From assembly GCA_020639295.1 (NCBI GenBank), contig JACKGY010000004.1:558001-622000 (forward strand): 64,000 nt of DNA, read 5' to 3'. The notes beneath the pieces were generated by a model. That model made no database searches. It saw only the letters and a program-made list of their open reading frames with translations, and had not been told where the DNA came from. Both the position numbers and the translations under genes were made by a program. Origin of the DNA: Planctomycetota bacterium (GTDB lineage: Bacteria; Planctomycetota; GCA-002687715; DRQF01). Below are positions 28,156 through 38,950 of the stretch, piece by piece (the stretch's first letter is position 1; each line of letters opens with the position of its first letter).

Positions 28156-28692
28156 ATGAACGACTGGCACGTCAGCGCGAGCCGCGAGGTCTTCGCGAAC
28201 CTCGTCCTCCGGCTCGACTTGGAGAGGATCCGCACGCCCGCCGGCGACGAGACCGACTGGACCGTGGTCACGATCGGGGACGGTGCGGCCGTCTGTCCCA
28301 TCCACGAGGACGGCTCGGTGACGCTCATCCGCCAGTACCGCCACGCGCTCGGGCGGACCTTGTGGGAGTTCCCGGCCGGCCGGGTCGAGCCCGACGAGAG
28401 TCCGCTCGAAGCGGCGCGGCGCGAGCTGGCCGAGGAGGCCGGCCTGGCCGCCGCCGAGATCATCGGTCGTGGCCTGGTGGTGCCGCTCGACGGCATCTGT
28501 CGCCACGTCATCCACGTCTTCGAGGCCCGCGGCCTCGCCGAGCGCCCCGCGGCGCACGAGACCTTCGAGACGATCGAGGTCCATCGGATCGAGCGTGATC
28601 GCCTGCGCGCCATGGTCCGCTCGGGGGCGATCGACTGCGGCATCACCCTGTCGATCATGGCCCGGCTCGGCGTCCTGGAGGAAGGGCGATGA
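28156..28692 (+). CDS. Nudix hydrolase, ADP-ribose pyrophosphatase-like
   Basis: This 178-residue cytoplasmic hydrolase acts on nucleoside diphosphates linked to another moiety. The Nudix box is complete: G (of PAGRVEPDES) followed by EAARRELAEEAGL, with RELAEEAG holding the metal-binding Glu residues. VTLIRQYRHALGRTLWEFPA before it matches the ADP-ribose/ADP-sugar pyrophosphatase (NudF) branch. AAGGAAG is about ten bases upstream. It is the first gene of a chain with ATGA overlaps leading to a two-component system; the functional link is not obvious. Confidence 0.85.
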   Translation: MNDWHVSASREVFANLVLRLDLERIRTPAGDETDWTVVTIGDGAAVCPIHEDGSVTLIRQYRHALGRTLWEFPAGRVEPDESPLEAARRELAEEAGLAAAEIIGRGLVVPLDGICRHVIHVFEARGLAERPAAHETFETIEVHRIERDRLRAMVRSGAIDCGITLSIMARLGVLEEGR

Positions 28693-29666
28693 GGCTCTCC
28701 CTGCTGCTGGTCGTCGCCGCCCTGTTGCCGTTGACCGCGCCGACCGAGCGCCGACCCGCGCCGCGACCGGCCCGGGTCGCGATCTTCCTCTGGGAGAACT
28801 CGCCCAACGACCTCGAGGCCCTGGCCGGACTGCGGCGCGGACTCGAGGTGATGGCGATCGAGGTGGTGGCGGAGATCCGCGCCGATCAGGACGAGGCCCG
28901 CGCCCGGCGCGAGCTGCTCGCGCTCGAGGACGACGGCATCGACCTCCTGGTCGCCCTGGGCACGCGCAGCGTGTTGCTGGCGCGCGAGGTCCTGCCGAGG
29001 ACCCGCATCGTCTTCAGCGCGGTGACCAACCCGGTCCTGGCCGGGATCGCGCCGGGCTGGGCCGGGTCGGGAGGCCCGATCGCCGGCAACAGCAACTGGC
29101 TCGATCGCCGGCGGATGCTCGAGGTCTTCGGCCAGGGCGTGCCGGGGCTGCGGCGGCTGGCCTGCCTGCGGACGCCGGGCAACGCGGTCAGCGCCGCGGA
29201 GTTCGAGGAGGCGCGCGTCGCGGCGGCGGCAATCGAGGGACTCGAGATCGTCGATGCGCCGGTCGCCGATCCGGCCGAGCTGCCCCGGCTGCTCGACCGG
29301 CTCCTGCCCGAGGTCGACGCCGTCTGGCTGCCCATCGACATCGCCCTCTACCAGAAGGAACCCATGCGCGTCCTCTTCGAGCACGCGGTCGAGGCCCGCA
29401 AGCCGGTGGTGGCCTCGGTCGCCCGGGCGGCGGGCGCCGGCGCGCTCCTGACCCTCTCCGTCGACTACCGTCAGCTCGGTCTCAAGGCCTCGTCGCTGGT
29501 CCGGCGGGTCCTCGAGGGAGAAGACCCCGGGACGATCCCGATCGGGAGGATGAGCGCCACCCGCCTCCACGTCGACCTCGACGCGGCCCGGCGGATCGGC
29601 CTGGAGCTGCCGATCGATCTCCTGCTCGATGCCCACGTGATCTCCCGGCGGGAGTACGTCAAATGA
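28689..29666 (+). CDS. Periplasmic substrate-binding-like protein (ABC_sub_bind family)
   Basis: This 325-residue exported protein has a short signal sequence (MRLSLLLVVAALLPLTAP) and the two-lobed ABC_sub_bind fold: VAIFLWENSPNDLEALAGL, DLLVALGTRSVLLARE, then ARKPVVASVARAAGAGALLT and SVDYRQLGLKASSLVRRVL near the end. No permease or ATPase is adjacent. The gene overlaps the histidine kinase by 4 bp, so it may be a sensor subunit that presents a ligand to the kinase, not part of a transporter. That is inference from gene order. Confidence 0.75.
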   Translation: MRLSLLLVVAALLPLTAPTERRPAPRPARVAIFLWENSPNDLEALAGLRRGLEVMAIEVVAEIRADQDEARARRELLALEDDGIDLLVALGTRSVLLAREVLPRTRIVFSAVTNPVLAGIAPGWAGSGGPIAGNSNWLDRRRMLEVFGQGVPGLRRLACLRTPGNAVSAAEFEEARVAAAAIEGLEIVDAPVADPAELPRLLDRLLPEVDAVWLPIDIALYQKEPMRVLFEHAVEARKPVVASVARAAGAGALLTLSVDYRQLGLKASSLVRRVLEGEDPGTIPIGRMSATRLHVDLDAARRIGLELPIDLLLDAHVISRREYVK

Positions 29667-31164
29667 TGACGCCCGCCGCGTCGCTGGCCCGGCGCTTCTA
29701 CATCGTGCTCTTCTTCTGCTTCCTGGTCGGCGCCCTCGTCTGGGGCACCTTCGCCGCCCGCAAGGCCGGCGATCGCCTCGAGGAACGATCGCGCGCCTTC
29801 CTCGAGGCCGGCGCGGCGCGGGTCGACGAGATCCTCGGCGCCAGTGCCGACCGGCAGGCCGACCTGATGGACCGCGCGGTCTCCCGGCTCAGCGCCAATC
29901 TCGATCGCGAGTTCGCCGACGTCCCCTTCGACGTGTTCCGCGATCGCGAGGATCTGCTGCTCGAGTACCTGCGCGAACGTCTCGATCAGGCGCGCGAACG
30001 TCAGCGGGCCAACACGGCGCTGATCGCCGACATCTTCCGCGAGGAGGCCCGCGACCGCGCTTTCCACGCCTTCGAGGGCCTGGTGACCGATCAGGAGCGG
30101 CAGGTCGGCGAGCTGGCCGATCGGCTGTCCCGCGATCTCCTGGTCTGGGGCGGCGCCTTCCTGCTCGGCATCGGCGTCCTGCTCGGCCTGGTCTTCCATG
30201 CCACGGTGATCCGGCCGCTGCGGCGCGCCACCCTGGTCTTCGAGCAGATGCGCGCCGGTGACCTGAGCCGCCGCCTGCGTCCTGGCGGCGGCGAGGAGAT
30301 CGACCGATTGGCCCGGAGCTTCAACGCGATGGCCGAGGAGATCGAGAGCTACCAGCGCGACCTCGAGGACCGCGTGGCCCGGAAGACCGCCGCCCTGAGC
30401 TCGGCCCTGGCCGAACAGCAGGAGACCAACGACACCCTGCGAGCGACCCTCGACGAGCTGTCGTCGACCCAGAAGCAGCTGATCGAGTCGGCCAAGATGG
30501 CGGCCCTCGGCACCATGGCTCGCGGCATGGCCCACGAATTCAACAACATCCTCGGTGGCATCAGCGGCTGCGCCGCCGACCTGGCCGAGGACGTCGACGA
30601 CGAGGATGCCCGGCGCGTGCTCGACGTCATCGCCCGCAGCTCGCGCCGCGCCCTGGTCATCACCGAGAACCTGCTCAGCTTCTCGCGCGGTTCCCAGCAC
30701 GTCCGTGGCATGGTGGCGCTTCGCGAACTCCTCGATCAGGCGGTGGCGCTGGTCGAGCCCGAGGCCAGCCGGCGCGGCCTGGTCATCGAGGTCTCGGGTC
30801 CGGAGGCCGAACCGTTGCGGACCGATGGTCGCGGACTGCAACAGGTCCTGCTCAACCTGCTGATCAACGCGGTCCAGGCCTCGACGACCGGTGGTCGCGT
30901 CCGGGCCCGCTTCCTGGTCGAGGAGGACGCGCAGATCTTCGAGATCGAGGACGAGGGCGCCGGCATCGCCGCCGCCGACATGGACCACATCTTCGAGCCC
31001 TTCTTCAGTACCAAGGAGCAGGAACCGGGCGCCGGCGGCACCGGTCTCGGTCTCTCCGTGGCGCGCGGGATCGTCACCGAGCTGGATGGTCGGATCGAGG
31101 CCAGCTCGGCCGGGCCGGGTCGGGGTTCGTGCTTTCGCGTCGTCGTTCCGGTAAGCTCGAGGTC

Positions 31165-31168
<4 letters not shown>
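29663..31168 (+). CDS. Membrane sensor histidine kinase, NtrB-type
   Basis: This 501-residue kinase has two membrane spans (about 11-31 and 158-183) bracketing a helical periplasmic sensor of about 125 residues, then a HAMP linker (184-235), a coiled coil, and the dimerisation/phosphoacceptor helix MARGMAHEFNNILGGI with His291. The ATPase domain has the N box LLNLLINAVQAS, G1 DEGAGIA, the F box EPFFSTKEQ and G2 GGTGLGLSVARG. AHEFNN is typical of kinases paired with sigma-54 regulators. It overlaps both neighbours by 4 bp (ATGA), so binding protein, kinase and regulator are made together. Confidence 0.92.
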
Positions 31169-32535
<1,367 letters not shown>

Positions 32536-32747
32536 TCCGGCTCTCCGGGCCCGCGGTCCGGGGCGTCGGCGGGAAGCCACGAGCGATCGCCCCCGACGGT
32601 CGGGACCGAATGCCGCGGGCGAAGGGCCACACTTCCGCCAAGTTTCCTCAACTCGGCCTCGGTCCGGGCCGATTGATGGAGTCCCGCGACCCCCGGCGGC
32701 CGAATGCGTCCTTCCACCAAGGGAGGGTGCCCAACGAGGACAGCGTG

Positions 32748-33116
32748 ATGAACAAGACCGACCTCGAGACCATCCGCGCCAAGCTGCTCGCCCGCCGGGA
32801 CGCCATCCTGGAGGAGCGGGGGCGCTCCTTCCGCCGCATGCAGGAATCGACTTGTGACGTCGCCGCCGACCCGGTCGATCGCGCCGCCGGCAACTGCGAC
32901 TTCGATGTCGCCGTGGGCCAGGCCTCGATCGAGGGAGAGGAGCTGGTGGCGGTCGCCGAGGCCCTGGCCCGGATCGAGGACGGTGCCTTCGGCCTCTGTG
33001 AAGAATGCGAGCAGCCGATCGGCGACAAGCGCCTCCTGGCCCTGCCTTCCGCCCGCTACTGCATCGGCTGCCAGACGGCGCTCGAGAAGGCCGGGCTGGA
33101 CCCGCTCGGAGCCTGA
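32748..33116 (+). CDS. DksA/TraR-family zinc-finger protein
   Basis: This 122-residue protein is expected to enter the RNA polymerase secondary channel and adjust transcription. It has a helical hairpin (residues 1-75) whose tip shows DPVDRA, matching the acidic tip of DksA, and a C-terminal four-Cys zinc finger FGLCEECEQPIGDKRLL with YCIGCQ. Length is a little short of DksA (about 150). The ATG has GAGGA eight bases ahead; GTG 32745 immediately before is an alternative. It stands 212 bp after the response regulator and could be separately expressed. Confidence 0.82.
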   Translation: MNKTDLETIRAKLLARRDAILEERGRSFRRMQESTCDVAADPVDRAAGNCDFDVAVGQASIEGEELVAVAEALARIEDGAFGLCEECEQPIGDKRLLALPSARYCIGCQTALEKAGLDPLGA

Positions 33117-33322
33117 GAGGACCGCCGAAGCGTGCGGATTGATCCCGATCCGGGCTCGTCCCGCGCCACGCCCAGGCCCCTCCGGCACCCGGGGTCAGGG
33201 CTTCTCGCACAGGTGGAAGTCGTTGGAAAATAGAATCTTGCGAGAATCCATTTAGGCTTTCGCGGGCCCTGGGCAGGGGAGTAGACTTGGTCCCGTCATC
33301 GTCCCGGGAGTGCCTCAAAGGG

Positions 33323-33766
33323 ATGGGCCCGCGCACCACCAAAAAGTCCGCCATGAAGGCGCGCCTCCTCGGCGTCCTTCTCGCCTTCGTCCTCTTGGGC
33401 GCGGGGCTGGGGACCGGTGTGCCCGTCCGGGCCGGTGGCCTGATGCCACGGACCCAGGACGGCTTCCAGAAGTGGGTGATCAAGGCGCCCGAGTTCGTCG
33501 TCTCCGGGAGCACGATGAAATGCTCGGTCGATGGCCCGCCCCCGGGCACCTCGGCCGATCCACCGTTCAAGGGCCAGGTCTTCCTGAACGGTTGGTTCAT
33601 TGCCGACGTGGATCCGCACTACAACCCCGAAACCGGTGAGTGGGAGTTCTCGGTCCCCATTCCTTCCGGGGCGATGGGCGGCGAGATCATGATCTGGATC
33701 CACCCGATCCCGACCGGCGGCGGTCCGCCGCCACCATCCCTGTCGACCCAGCGCCAGGTCATCTGA
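33323..33766 (+). CDS. Small secreted protein, family unknown
   Basis: This protein has about 147 residues. The N-terminus has lysines followed by a hydrophobic run (LLGVLLAFVLLGAGLG), cut near PVRAGG. The mature part is short, Pro/Gly-rich and beta-like (FKGQVFLNGWFIADVDPH, GEWEFSVPIPSG, IMIWIHPIP), ending in a stretch of prolines. Start is uncertain: ATG 33323 has GGGAG 12 bases upstream, while ATG 33353 begins right at the signal peptide. TAGACT at 33282-33287 is a possible -10. Function unknown. Confidence 0.55.
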   Translation: MGPRTTKKSAMKARLLGVLLAFVLLGAGLGTGVPVRAGGLMPRTQDGFQKWVIKAPEFVVSGSTMKCSVDGPPPGTSADPPFKGQVFLNGWFIADVDPHYNPETGEWEFSVPIPSGAMGGEIMIWIHPIPTGGGPPPPSLSTQRQVI

Positions 33767-33886
33767 AGGGCCCGGACGGTCCTCCCGTCACCTCGCGGTC
33801 AAGGCCAGGCCGCTCTGTGATAGAGTCGCGCTGCCGGTCCGAACACGGGCCGCGCTTGATCGATCGGCTCCGGCTGGGAGGCCTCC

Positions 33887-36013
33887 TTGCAAGCTGCAGC
33901 GCTGAAGTTCGTCCCGGCCCTGATCCTGGCCGGCGTGGTGGTGGTATTCGGCCTCCCGGTCCTGAAGAACGGCTTCGTGCTCGATGCCGAGCGCATCGTC
34001 GTGGGGCGCGAGCTCCTCGTCTCGGGCTCGTTCGCCGACGTGGCGCGCGCGCCCTGGTGGCCGGAAGAGGAGGGCGATCAGGGGCTCTACCGGCCGGTCA
34101 CCCTGCTTCTCTACCGGCTGCTCGCTCCCGGGGCTGGCGAGGCGCAGGGCCCCGAGATCTACAACGGCGCCTGTCTCATCCTTCATGCCCTCAACGCGGC
34201 GCTGCGCTTCATCCTGGTGGCCGGCTTCCTGGCCGGTCGTCGGCTCCGCATCCCGCTTGCCTTCGCCGCCGCCGCCCTGCCGGCCCTTCATGCGATCTCC
34301 TACGAGTCGGTCGTCGGCGTCGTCGGTGCCGCGGAGCTGCTCGCGGCCCTGTTCATGGGCCTGTCCTGGCTCGCCTTCAATCGCGGCCGGGAGGGCCGTG
34401 GCCCGGTAGGCGGCGGCCTCTGGTGCTTCATCGCCGTCGTCGCCTGGGTCCTGGCCTTCCTGTCCAAGGAGACCGCCGTCTTCTTCCCGCTGCTGCCGAT
34501 CTTCCAGGTCCTTCTCCTGCGTCCGGCGCGGCGCGCGAAGACTCCCGTCCTCGTGCTCGCCTTGCTGCTCGCGGTGGGCGCCGGAGGCGCGGCGCTCGCC
34601 CTGCGCCATCAGGCCATCGGAACCTACGTGGTCGACACCCGCCAGGCCGTGCATCGGGAGTTCACCACCGGCGAGCGCGTGGCCTCGTCACTCGCGGTGC
34701 TGTCCTCGCGCTACCTGCCGCAGATCGTCCTGCCGCTCGAGCTGATGCCGAACCTGACCCACCAGGACGTCCCGCCGCCGCGCGGCTTCGGCGACCGCCG
34801 GGTCCTGTTCGGCATGCTGATCTGGCTGCTCCTGCTCGGCTGGCTCCTGCGCGCGACCCTCGGCGGTCAACCCGAGGCCCTGTTCCTCCTCTTCGCCATC
34901 CTCAGCTATCTGCCGACCAGCAACCTCCTGGTCCCGATCGGCGCCCTCGGCGCCTGGCGCTTCCTCTATTCGCCGCTCTTCGGCCTCGCCGCCGCCGCGG
35001 CCCTGATGATCGAGCGTCAGATCCGGCTGCAGTCGCGCCTGCGCCTGCTCTCGATCGCCTGCTTCGTCCTGGTCCTCGGACTCGGTGCCTATGGCACGCC
35101 CAGGCTCCTGGCCATGTGGCGCGATGCCCGCACGCTCTATGCCCGGGCCTACGAGATGAATCCGAACAGCATCTGGGCCCTGCACAACCACGCGACCGCC
35201 GAATTCCAGGCCGGCAACGATCTCGAGGCCTTCATGACGATGCTCGCCTCCTATCGCGCCTTCGAGCACGAACTCGCGACCTTGCCCGACGGCAAGCGGC
35301 TCGACCACCAGACCCGGCAGATCGCCTTCCGTCTGCTGATGAATGTCGCCTCCGGGGAGGGGACCCGGGCCCAGGCTCCGGAACTCGACCCCAGCCGCGC
35401 GGCCGATGCCGCCGGGCGTGGCGTCAGCGCCGCGGTGGCCGCCGAGGCCATGCTCTGGGACGAGCCGGAACACGCCTTCGATGCCCGGCTCACGGCCTTC
35501 CAGCTCCGCCAGCTCGAGATCATCCAGCTTCGCCGGCTCGAGAACCGCAGCGCCGAGGCCGAGAGCTTGCGCATCCAGCAGGCCGGTGACGACCTCGCCG
35601 CGCTCGAATCCCAGCTGCGCCAGCCGCTCGACGACGCCCGCCGGATCAAGCTGGCGGTCGCGGCCGCTGAGTTCGGCGAGATGATCGGCGATCGGCGCCT
35701 CGCCCTGCGTCATCTCGAGCGCGCGGCCGAGATCGATCGCAGCGAACCCGGCATCGCCTCGGTGCGGGCCCGGCTCGCGGCCGGAGCGCGCGATCTGGTC
35801 GGTGCCCTCGAGGTGCTCGATCCGGTCTTCGCCGCCGGCCGCGCCGGCATCGATCAACATGAGCTGGCGGCGCGCATCCTGCTCGCGCTCGGTCGGGGCG
35901 ACGAGGCGCGCCGCCATCGGCTCGCGATTCTCGACCTCGCGCCGGCGAATCCGGTCGAGGCGGGAATCAAGGACCAGGTGATGAGGGAACTCGGTCTCGG
36001 AGGGGGACGATGA
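33887..36013 (+). CDS. Polytopic membrane protein with C-terminal TPR-like region
   Basis: This 708-residue protein has a TTG start with GGGAGG five bases ahead, the best ribosome-binding site in reach. The N-terminal 400 residues have about ten hydrophobic segments. Landmarks resemble bacterial relatives of TMTC proteins and GT-C glycosyltransferases: DQGLYRPVTLLLYRLL with the Arg-Pro pair, AISYESVVGVVGAAELLAAL, FLSKETAVFFPLLPIF and SYLPTSNLLVPIG. These are integral-membrane glycosyltransferases using lipid-phosphate sugars, often with TPRs, which fits here (WALHNHATAEFQAGNDLEAF and further helical pairs to residue 690). It overlaps the cytochrome fusion by 4 bp (ATGA). The enzymatic role is inferred from fold pattern alone. 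Confidence 0.7.
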   Translation: MQAAALKFVPALILAGVVVVFGLPVLKNGFVLDAERIVVGRELLVSGSFADVARAPWWPEEEGDQGLYRPVTLLLYRLLAPGAGEAQGPEIYNGACLILHALNAALRFILVAGFLAGRRLRIPLAFAAAALPALHAISYESVVGVVGAAELLAALFMGLSWLAFNRGREGRGPVGGGLWCFIAVVAWVLAFLSKETAVFFPLLPIFQVLLLRPARRAKTPVLVLALLLAVGAGGAALALRHQAIGTYVVDTRQAVHREFTTGERVASSLAVLSSRYLPQIVLPLELMPNLTHQDVPPPRGFGDRRVLFGMLIWLLLLGWLLRATLGGQPEALFLLFAILSYLPTSNLLVPIGALGAWRFLYSPLFGLAAAAALMIERQIRLQSRLRLLSIACFVLVLGLGAYGTPRLLAMWRDARTLYARAYEMNPNSIWALHNHATAEFQAGNDLEAFMTMLASYRAFEHELATLPDGKRLDHQTRQIAFRLLMNVASGEGTRAQAPELDPSRAADAAGRGVSAAVAAEAMLWDEPEHAFDARLTAFQLRQLEIIQLRRLENRSAEAESLRIQQAGDDLAALESQLRQPLDDARRIKLAVAAAEFGEMIGDRRLALRHLERAAEIDRSEPGIASVRARLAAGARDLVGALEVLDPVFAAGRAGIDQHELAARILLALGRGDEARRHRLAILDLAPANPVEAGIKDQVMRELGLGGGR

Positions 36014-37395
36014 CGCGCATCGGCATCCGCACCGCGAGCCGGAGCTCGGCGGGCGCTTTTCTGCTGCTCGTCCTGGCACTGCTTGCCATCCGGGCCTGCG
36101 GTGATCGCGAGCGGCCCGGTCCCGGGCCCGCGAAGGTGGAGAGCCTGCCCCTGCCGGCGAAGGCCGGGCTGTTCGTCGTCGGTCGCGACCTCGGCATGCT
36201 CAGGCCTTGCGGCTGCTCGAAACCGCTGCTCGGCGGCATCGTCCGCCGCGGCGCCTTCTTCGCGACGGTCGATCCCGAGATCCGCGCGGCCTCCACGATC
36301 GTCGCGGTGGGCGGCATGATCCACGGCGGCGGTCGCCAGCAGGAACTGAAGCTGGAGGCCTTCCTGGACAGCCTCGCGGAGCTCGGGGCGGCGGTCATCC
36401 TGCCCGCCGAAGAGGATCTCCTGGTCGGCAGCCGGTTCTGGACCGAGCTGCTCTTCGACCGTCCGGCCACGGCCCCGCCGCTGGTCGCCGGCAATCTGAA
36501 GGTCGACGGCGTGCCCTTGTTCGCGACCGAGACCCTGATCGAGCTGGGCGGGCACGAACTCGTGGTCACCAGCTGGCTCTGGCCCGAGTCGGGGATTCTC
36601 TCCGAGCCCGGTGTGACCCTCGATCCGCGCCCCGATCTCGACCCGCTCCGCGCGCTGCTCGTCGCTGCCGACGGCAAGGCCCGCGACCTGATCGTCTACA
36701 GCAGCGCGCCCGAAAGCGTCGCCCGCGCCTGGCTGCGGGAAGAGGGCCTGCTGGAGCGCGCGAATCGGGTCCTCCTCCTGCTCGGAGGCGCCTCGGATCT
36801 GCCCATCGTCCTCGCCGGCGAGGAGGGCTACCTCGCCGCCGAGGTCGGGCAGAAGGGGCGAGACGTGGCCCGCCTCGACTGGCCGGGCGCCGACGGCCTG
36901 GAGAGCTTCAACCTGGTGGAGGCCTACGGCGGCCACGAGGCCCAGCAGGCCATCCTCGAGCGCTACCGCGCCGCCGTGCGCGCGGAGCAGCTCCTGCTCC
37001 AGACGCCGAAGTTCGAACCGGCGGAAGGGGGCTATGCCGGCCACGAGGCCTGCGCGAGCTGTCACGAGGAGGCCTACGCGGTCTGGAAGGATAGCCGGCA
37101 TGCCCACGCCTTCGCCACCCTGAAGCGCGTCGGCGACGACGAGGACCCCGAGTGCGTTCGCTGTCACGTGGTCGACTTCGACCGCCTCGGAGGTTTCGAC
37201 CCGGTCTCGGTGGAGCCGGTCGACGTCCAGTGCGAGGCCTGCCACGGTCCCTCGGCCGAGCATGCCGACGACCCGACCCGGCCGACGCCGCGCGGCAAGA
37301 TGGACGACTACGGCTGTCGCTCCTGTCACGACCTCGCCAACAGCCCGCGCTACGACTTCGAGATCTACTGGCCGAAGATCAGCCACGGCCGCTGA
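36010..37395 (+). CDS. Exported fusion: metallophosphatase/nucleotidase-like domain plus tetraheme cytochrome c
   Basis: This 461-residue protein has one hydrophobic N-terminal segment (AGAFLLLVLALLAI) followed by a Cys, possibly a lipoprotein anchor. Residues 50-330 resemble the UshA/5'-nucleotidase-like domain common in planctomycetes, whose mark is LRPCGCSKPLLGGIVRR. The C-terminal 120 residues have four CXXCH haem sites: CASCH, CVRCH, CEACH and CRSCH, and the extra His residues needed as sixth ligands, like cytochrome c554-type modules. It should act in the periplasm, passing electrons and perhaps holding a phosphate or sulfur compound. Gene order couples it to the TPR membrane protein upstream. 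Confidence 0.8.
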   Translation: MTRIGIRTASRSSAGAFLLLVLALLAIRACGDRERPGPGPAKVESLPLPAKAGLFVVGRDLGMLRPCGCSKPLLGGIVRRGAFFATVDPEIRAASTIVAVGGMIHGGGRQQELKLEAFLDSLAELGAAVILPAEEDLLVGSRFWTELLFDRPATAPPLVAGNLKVDGVPLFATETLIELGGHELVVTSWLWPESGILSEPGVTLDPRPDLDPLRALLVAADGKARDLIVYSSAPESVARAWLREEGLLERANRVLLLLGGASDLPIVLAGEEGYLAAEVGQKGRDVARLDWPGADGLESFNLVEAYGGHEAQQAILERYRAAVRAEQLLLQTPKFEPAEGGYAGHEACASCHEEAYAVWKDSRHAHAFATLKRVGDDEDPECVRCHVVDFDRLGGFDPVSVEPVDVQCEACHGPSAEHADDPTRPTPRGKMDDYGCRSCHDLANSPRYDFEIYWPKISHGR

Positions 37396-37458
37396 AGTCG
37401 TCCTCGACCGCCTCCGTCCCTGGCGGTGTTATGCTCCGGCCCCGGGAGATCGATTCGG

Positions 37459-38442
37459 ATGAACGAATACCTCATGCTCGCGGCCGGCCTCGGCCTGCTT
37501 CTCGTCGGTGGCTGGGCCCTGGTGAAGGGCGCCTCCTCGCTGGCCAGCGCGCTCGGCGTCTCGCCGATGATCGTCGGTCTCACCGTCGTCGCCTTCGGCA
37601 CCAGCGCGCCGGAGCTCGCCGTCAACCTCCTGGCCAGCGCCTCGGGCAGCAGCGACATGGCCTTCGGCAACGTCGTCGGCTCGAACCTGGCCAACATCGG
37701 GCTCATCCTCGGCCTCTCGGCCCTGCTGAAGCCGCTGGAGATCCAGGGCATCCTGGTGCGCCGCGAGATCCCGCTCATGCTCCTGGCCACGGCCGCGATG
37801 CTGGTGCTCGGGCTGAGTCCCGATCTGCGCTGGCGGGCCGACGCCTACCAGCGTGGTGATGGCGTCATCCTGCTCCTCCTGTTCTCGATCTTCCTCTACA
37901 CCTCGATCAACGAGGCCCTGCGCCAGCGCCGTGACCCGCTGGTCGAGGAGGTGGAGGAGGCGGTCGAGAAGGCGGCGCGACCGAGCATCCCGCTGGCCGG
38001 CCTGCTGATCCTCGTCGGACTGGGCGGTCTCGTCTATGGCGGCGATCTGACCGTGGACGCCGCCACCAGTGTGGCCCGCAACCTCGGCCTCAGCGAGGCC
38101 GTGATCGGTCTCACCATCGTCGCCATCGGCACCAGCCTGCCCGAACTGGTCACCTCGATCATCGCCGCCACGCGCGGCCAGACCGACATCGCGGTCGGCA
38201 ACGTCGTCGGCTCGAACATCTTCAACGTGCTCTTCATCCTCGGCACCTCGTCCACCGTGATGCCGGTCCAGGTGCCGGCCGGAGGACTCTGGGACCTCCT
38301 GGTGCTGCTCGGCGTCTCGGTGCTCCTCATGCCCCTGTCGATCACCCACCGGAACCGCATCGTCCGCTCGGAGGGTCTCCTGCTCCTCCTCTGCTGGTGC
38401 GGCTACACCTGGTGGCGCGTGCGGGGTCTCCCCGGCTCGTGA
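37459..38442 (+). CDS. Na+/Ca2+ exchanger family antiporter (CaCA, YrbG-like)
   Basis: This inner-membrane protein of 327 residues has ten or so spans in two homologous halves. The paired alpha-repeats are complete: VAFGTSAPELAVNLLAS with GNVVGSNLANI in the first half, and VAIGTSLPELVTSIIAA with GNVVGSNIFNV in the second, the ion-binding Glu residues being in PELA and PELV. It exchanges Na+ or H+ for Ca2+. An acidic loop (EEVEEAVEKAA, about residue 165) links the halves. ATG 37459 fits the first helix. TATGCT at 37430-37435 is a possible -10. The stop overlaps the GNAT start by one base. Confidence 0.92.
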   Translation: MNEYLMLAAGLGLLLVGGWALVKGASSLASALGVSPMIVGLTVVAFGTSAPELAVNLLASASGSSDMAFGNVVGSNLANIGLILGLSALLKPLEIQGILVRREIPLMLLATAAMLVLGLSPDLRWRADAYQRGDGVILLLLFSIFLYTSINEALRQRRDPLVEEVEEAVEKAARPSIPLAGLLILVGLGGLVYGGDLTVDAATSVARNLGLSEAVIGLTIVAIGTSLPELVTSIIAATRGQTDIAVGNVVGSNIFNVLFILGTSSTVMPVQVPAGGLWDLLVLLGVSVLLMPLSITHRNRIVRSEGLLLLLCWCGYTWWRVRGLPGS

Positions 38443-38879
38443 TGATGCTGCGTCGCGCCGACCCGGACGACGTCGCCGGCATGCACCGGGTCCGCTTGGC
38501 GGTGCGCGAGAACGTATTGGCCTCGTCCTCGGTGACGCCGGCCGCCTACCTGGCCCGCCTGGAGGAGGAGGGCCGCTCCTGGGTGGTCGCCGAGGGCCCT
38601 GACGTCGTCGCCTTCGCTGTCGCCGAGAACGACGGCCGGATCTGGGCCCTCTTCGTCGACCCCGAGCACGAGGGCCGCGGTCACGGTCGCGCGCTCCACG
38701 AGATCATGCTCGCCTGGCTCCACGACCGCGGTCTCGCCCGCGCCGTCCTCGCCACCGAACCCGCGACCCGCGCCGAACGCTTCTATCGCCGCCTCGGCTG
38801 GCGCTTCACCGGTCTGCTCGCCAACGGCGAGGCCGCCTTCGAATACGATCTCCGCGCCCGACCCGATCTCGGTCGCTGA
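38442..38879 (+). CDS. GNAT-family N-acetyltransferase
   Basis: This 145-residue cytoplasmic acetyltransferase has the acetyl-CoA pyrophosphate loop VDPEHEGRGHGRALHE, matching the (Q/R)xxGx(G/A) motif, and the FYRRLGWRFTG C-terminal strand typical of GNAT proteins. The N-terminal MLRRADPDDVAGMHRVRLAVRE is also standard. It starts one base before the end of the antiporter gene and is probably translated with it. Its substrate is unknown. Confidence 0.85.
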   Translation: MMLRRADPDDVAGMHRVRLAVRENVLASSSVTPAAYLARLEEEGRSWVVAEGPDVVAFAVAENDGRIWALFVDPEHEGRGHGRALHEIMLAWLHDRGLARAVLATEPATRAERFYRRLGWRFTGLLANGEAAFEYDLRARPDLGR

Positions 38880-38950
38880 TCCGGGGCCCGGTTCGCATCG
38901 CGGCGGGAATTCCTGCACCGGTTCCGCCTTCTCCTGCTACTTCAGGGACG

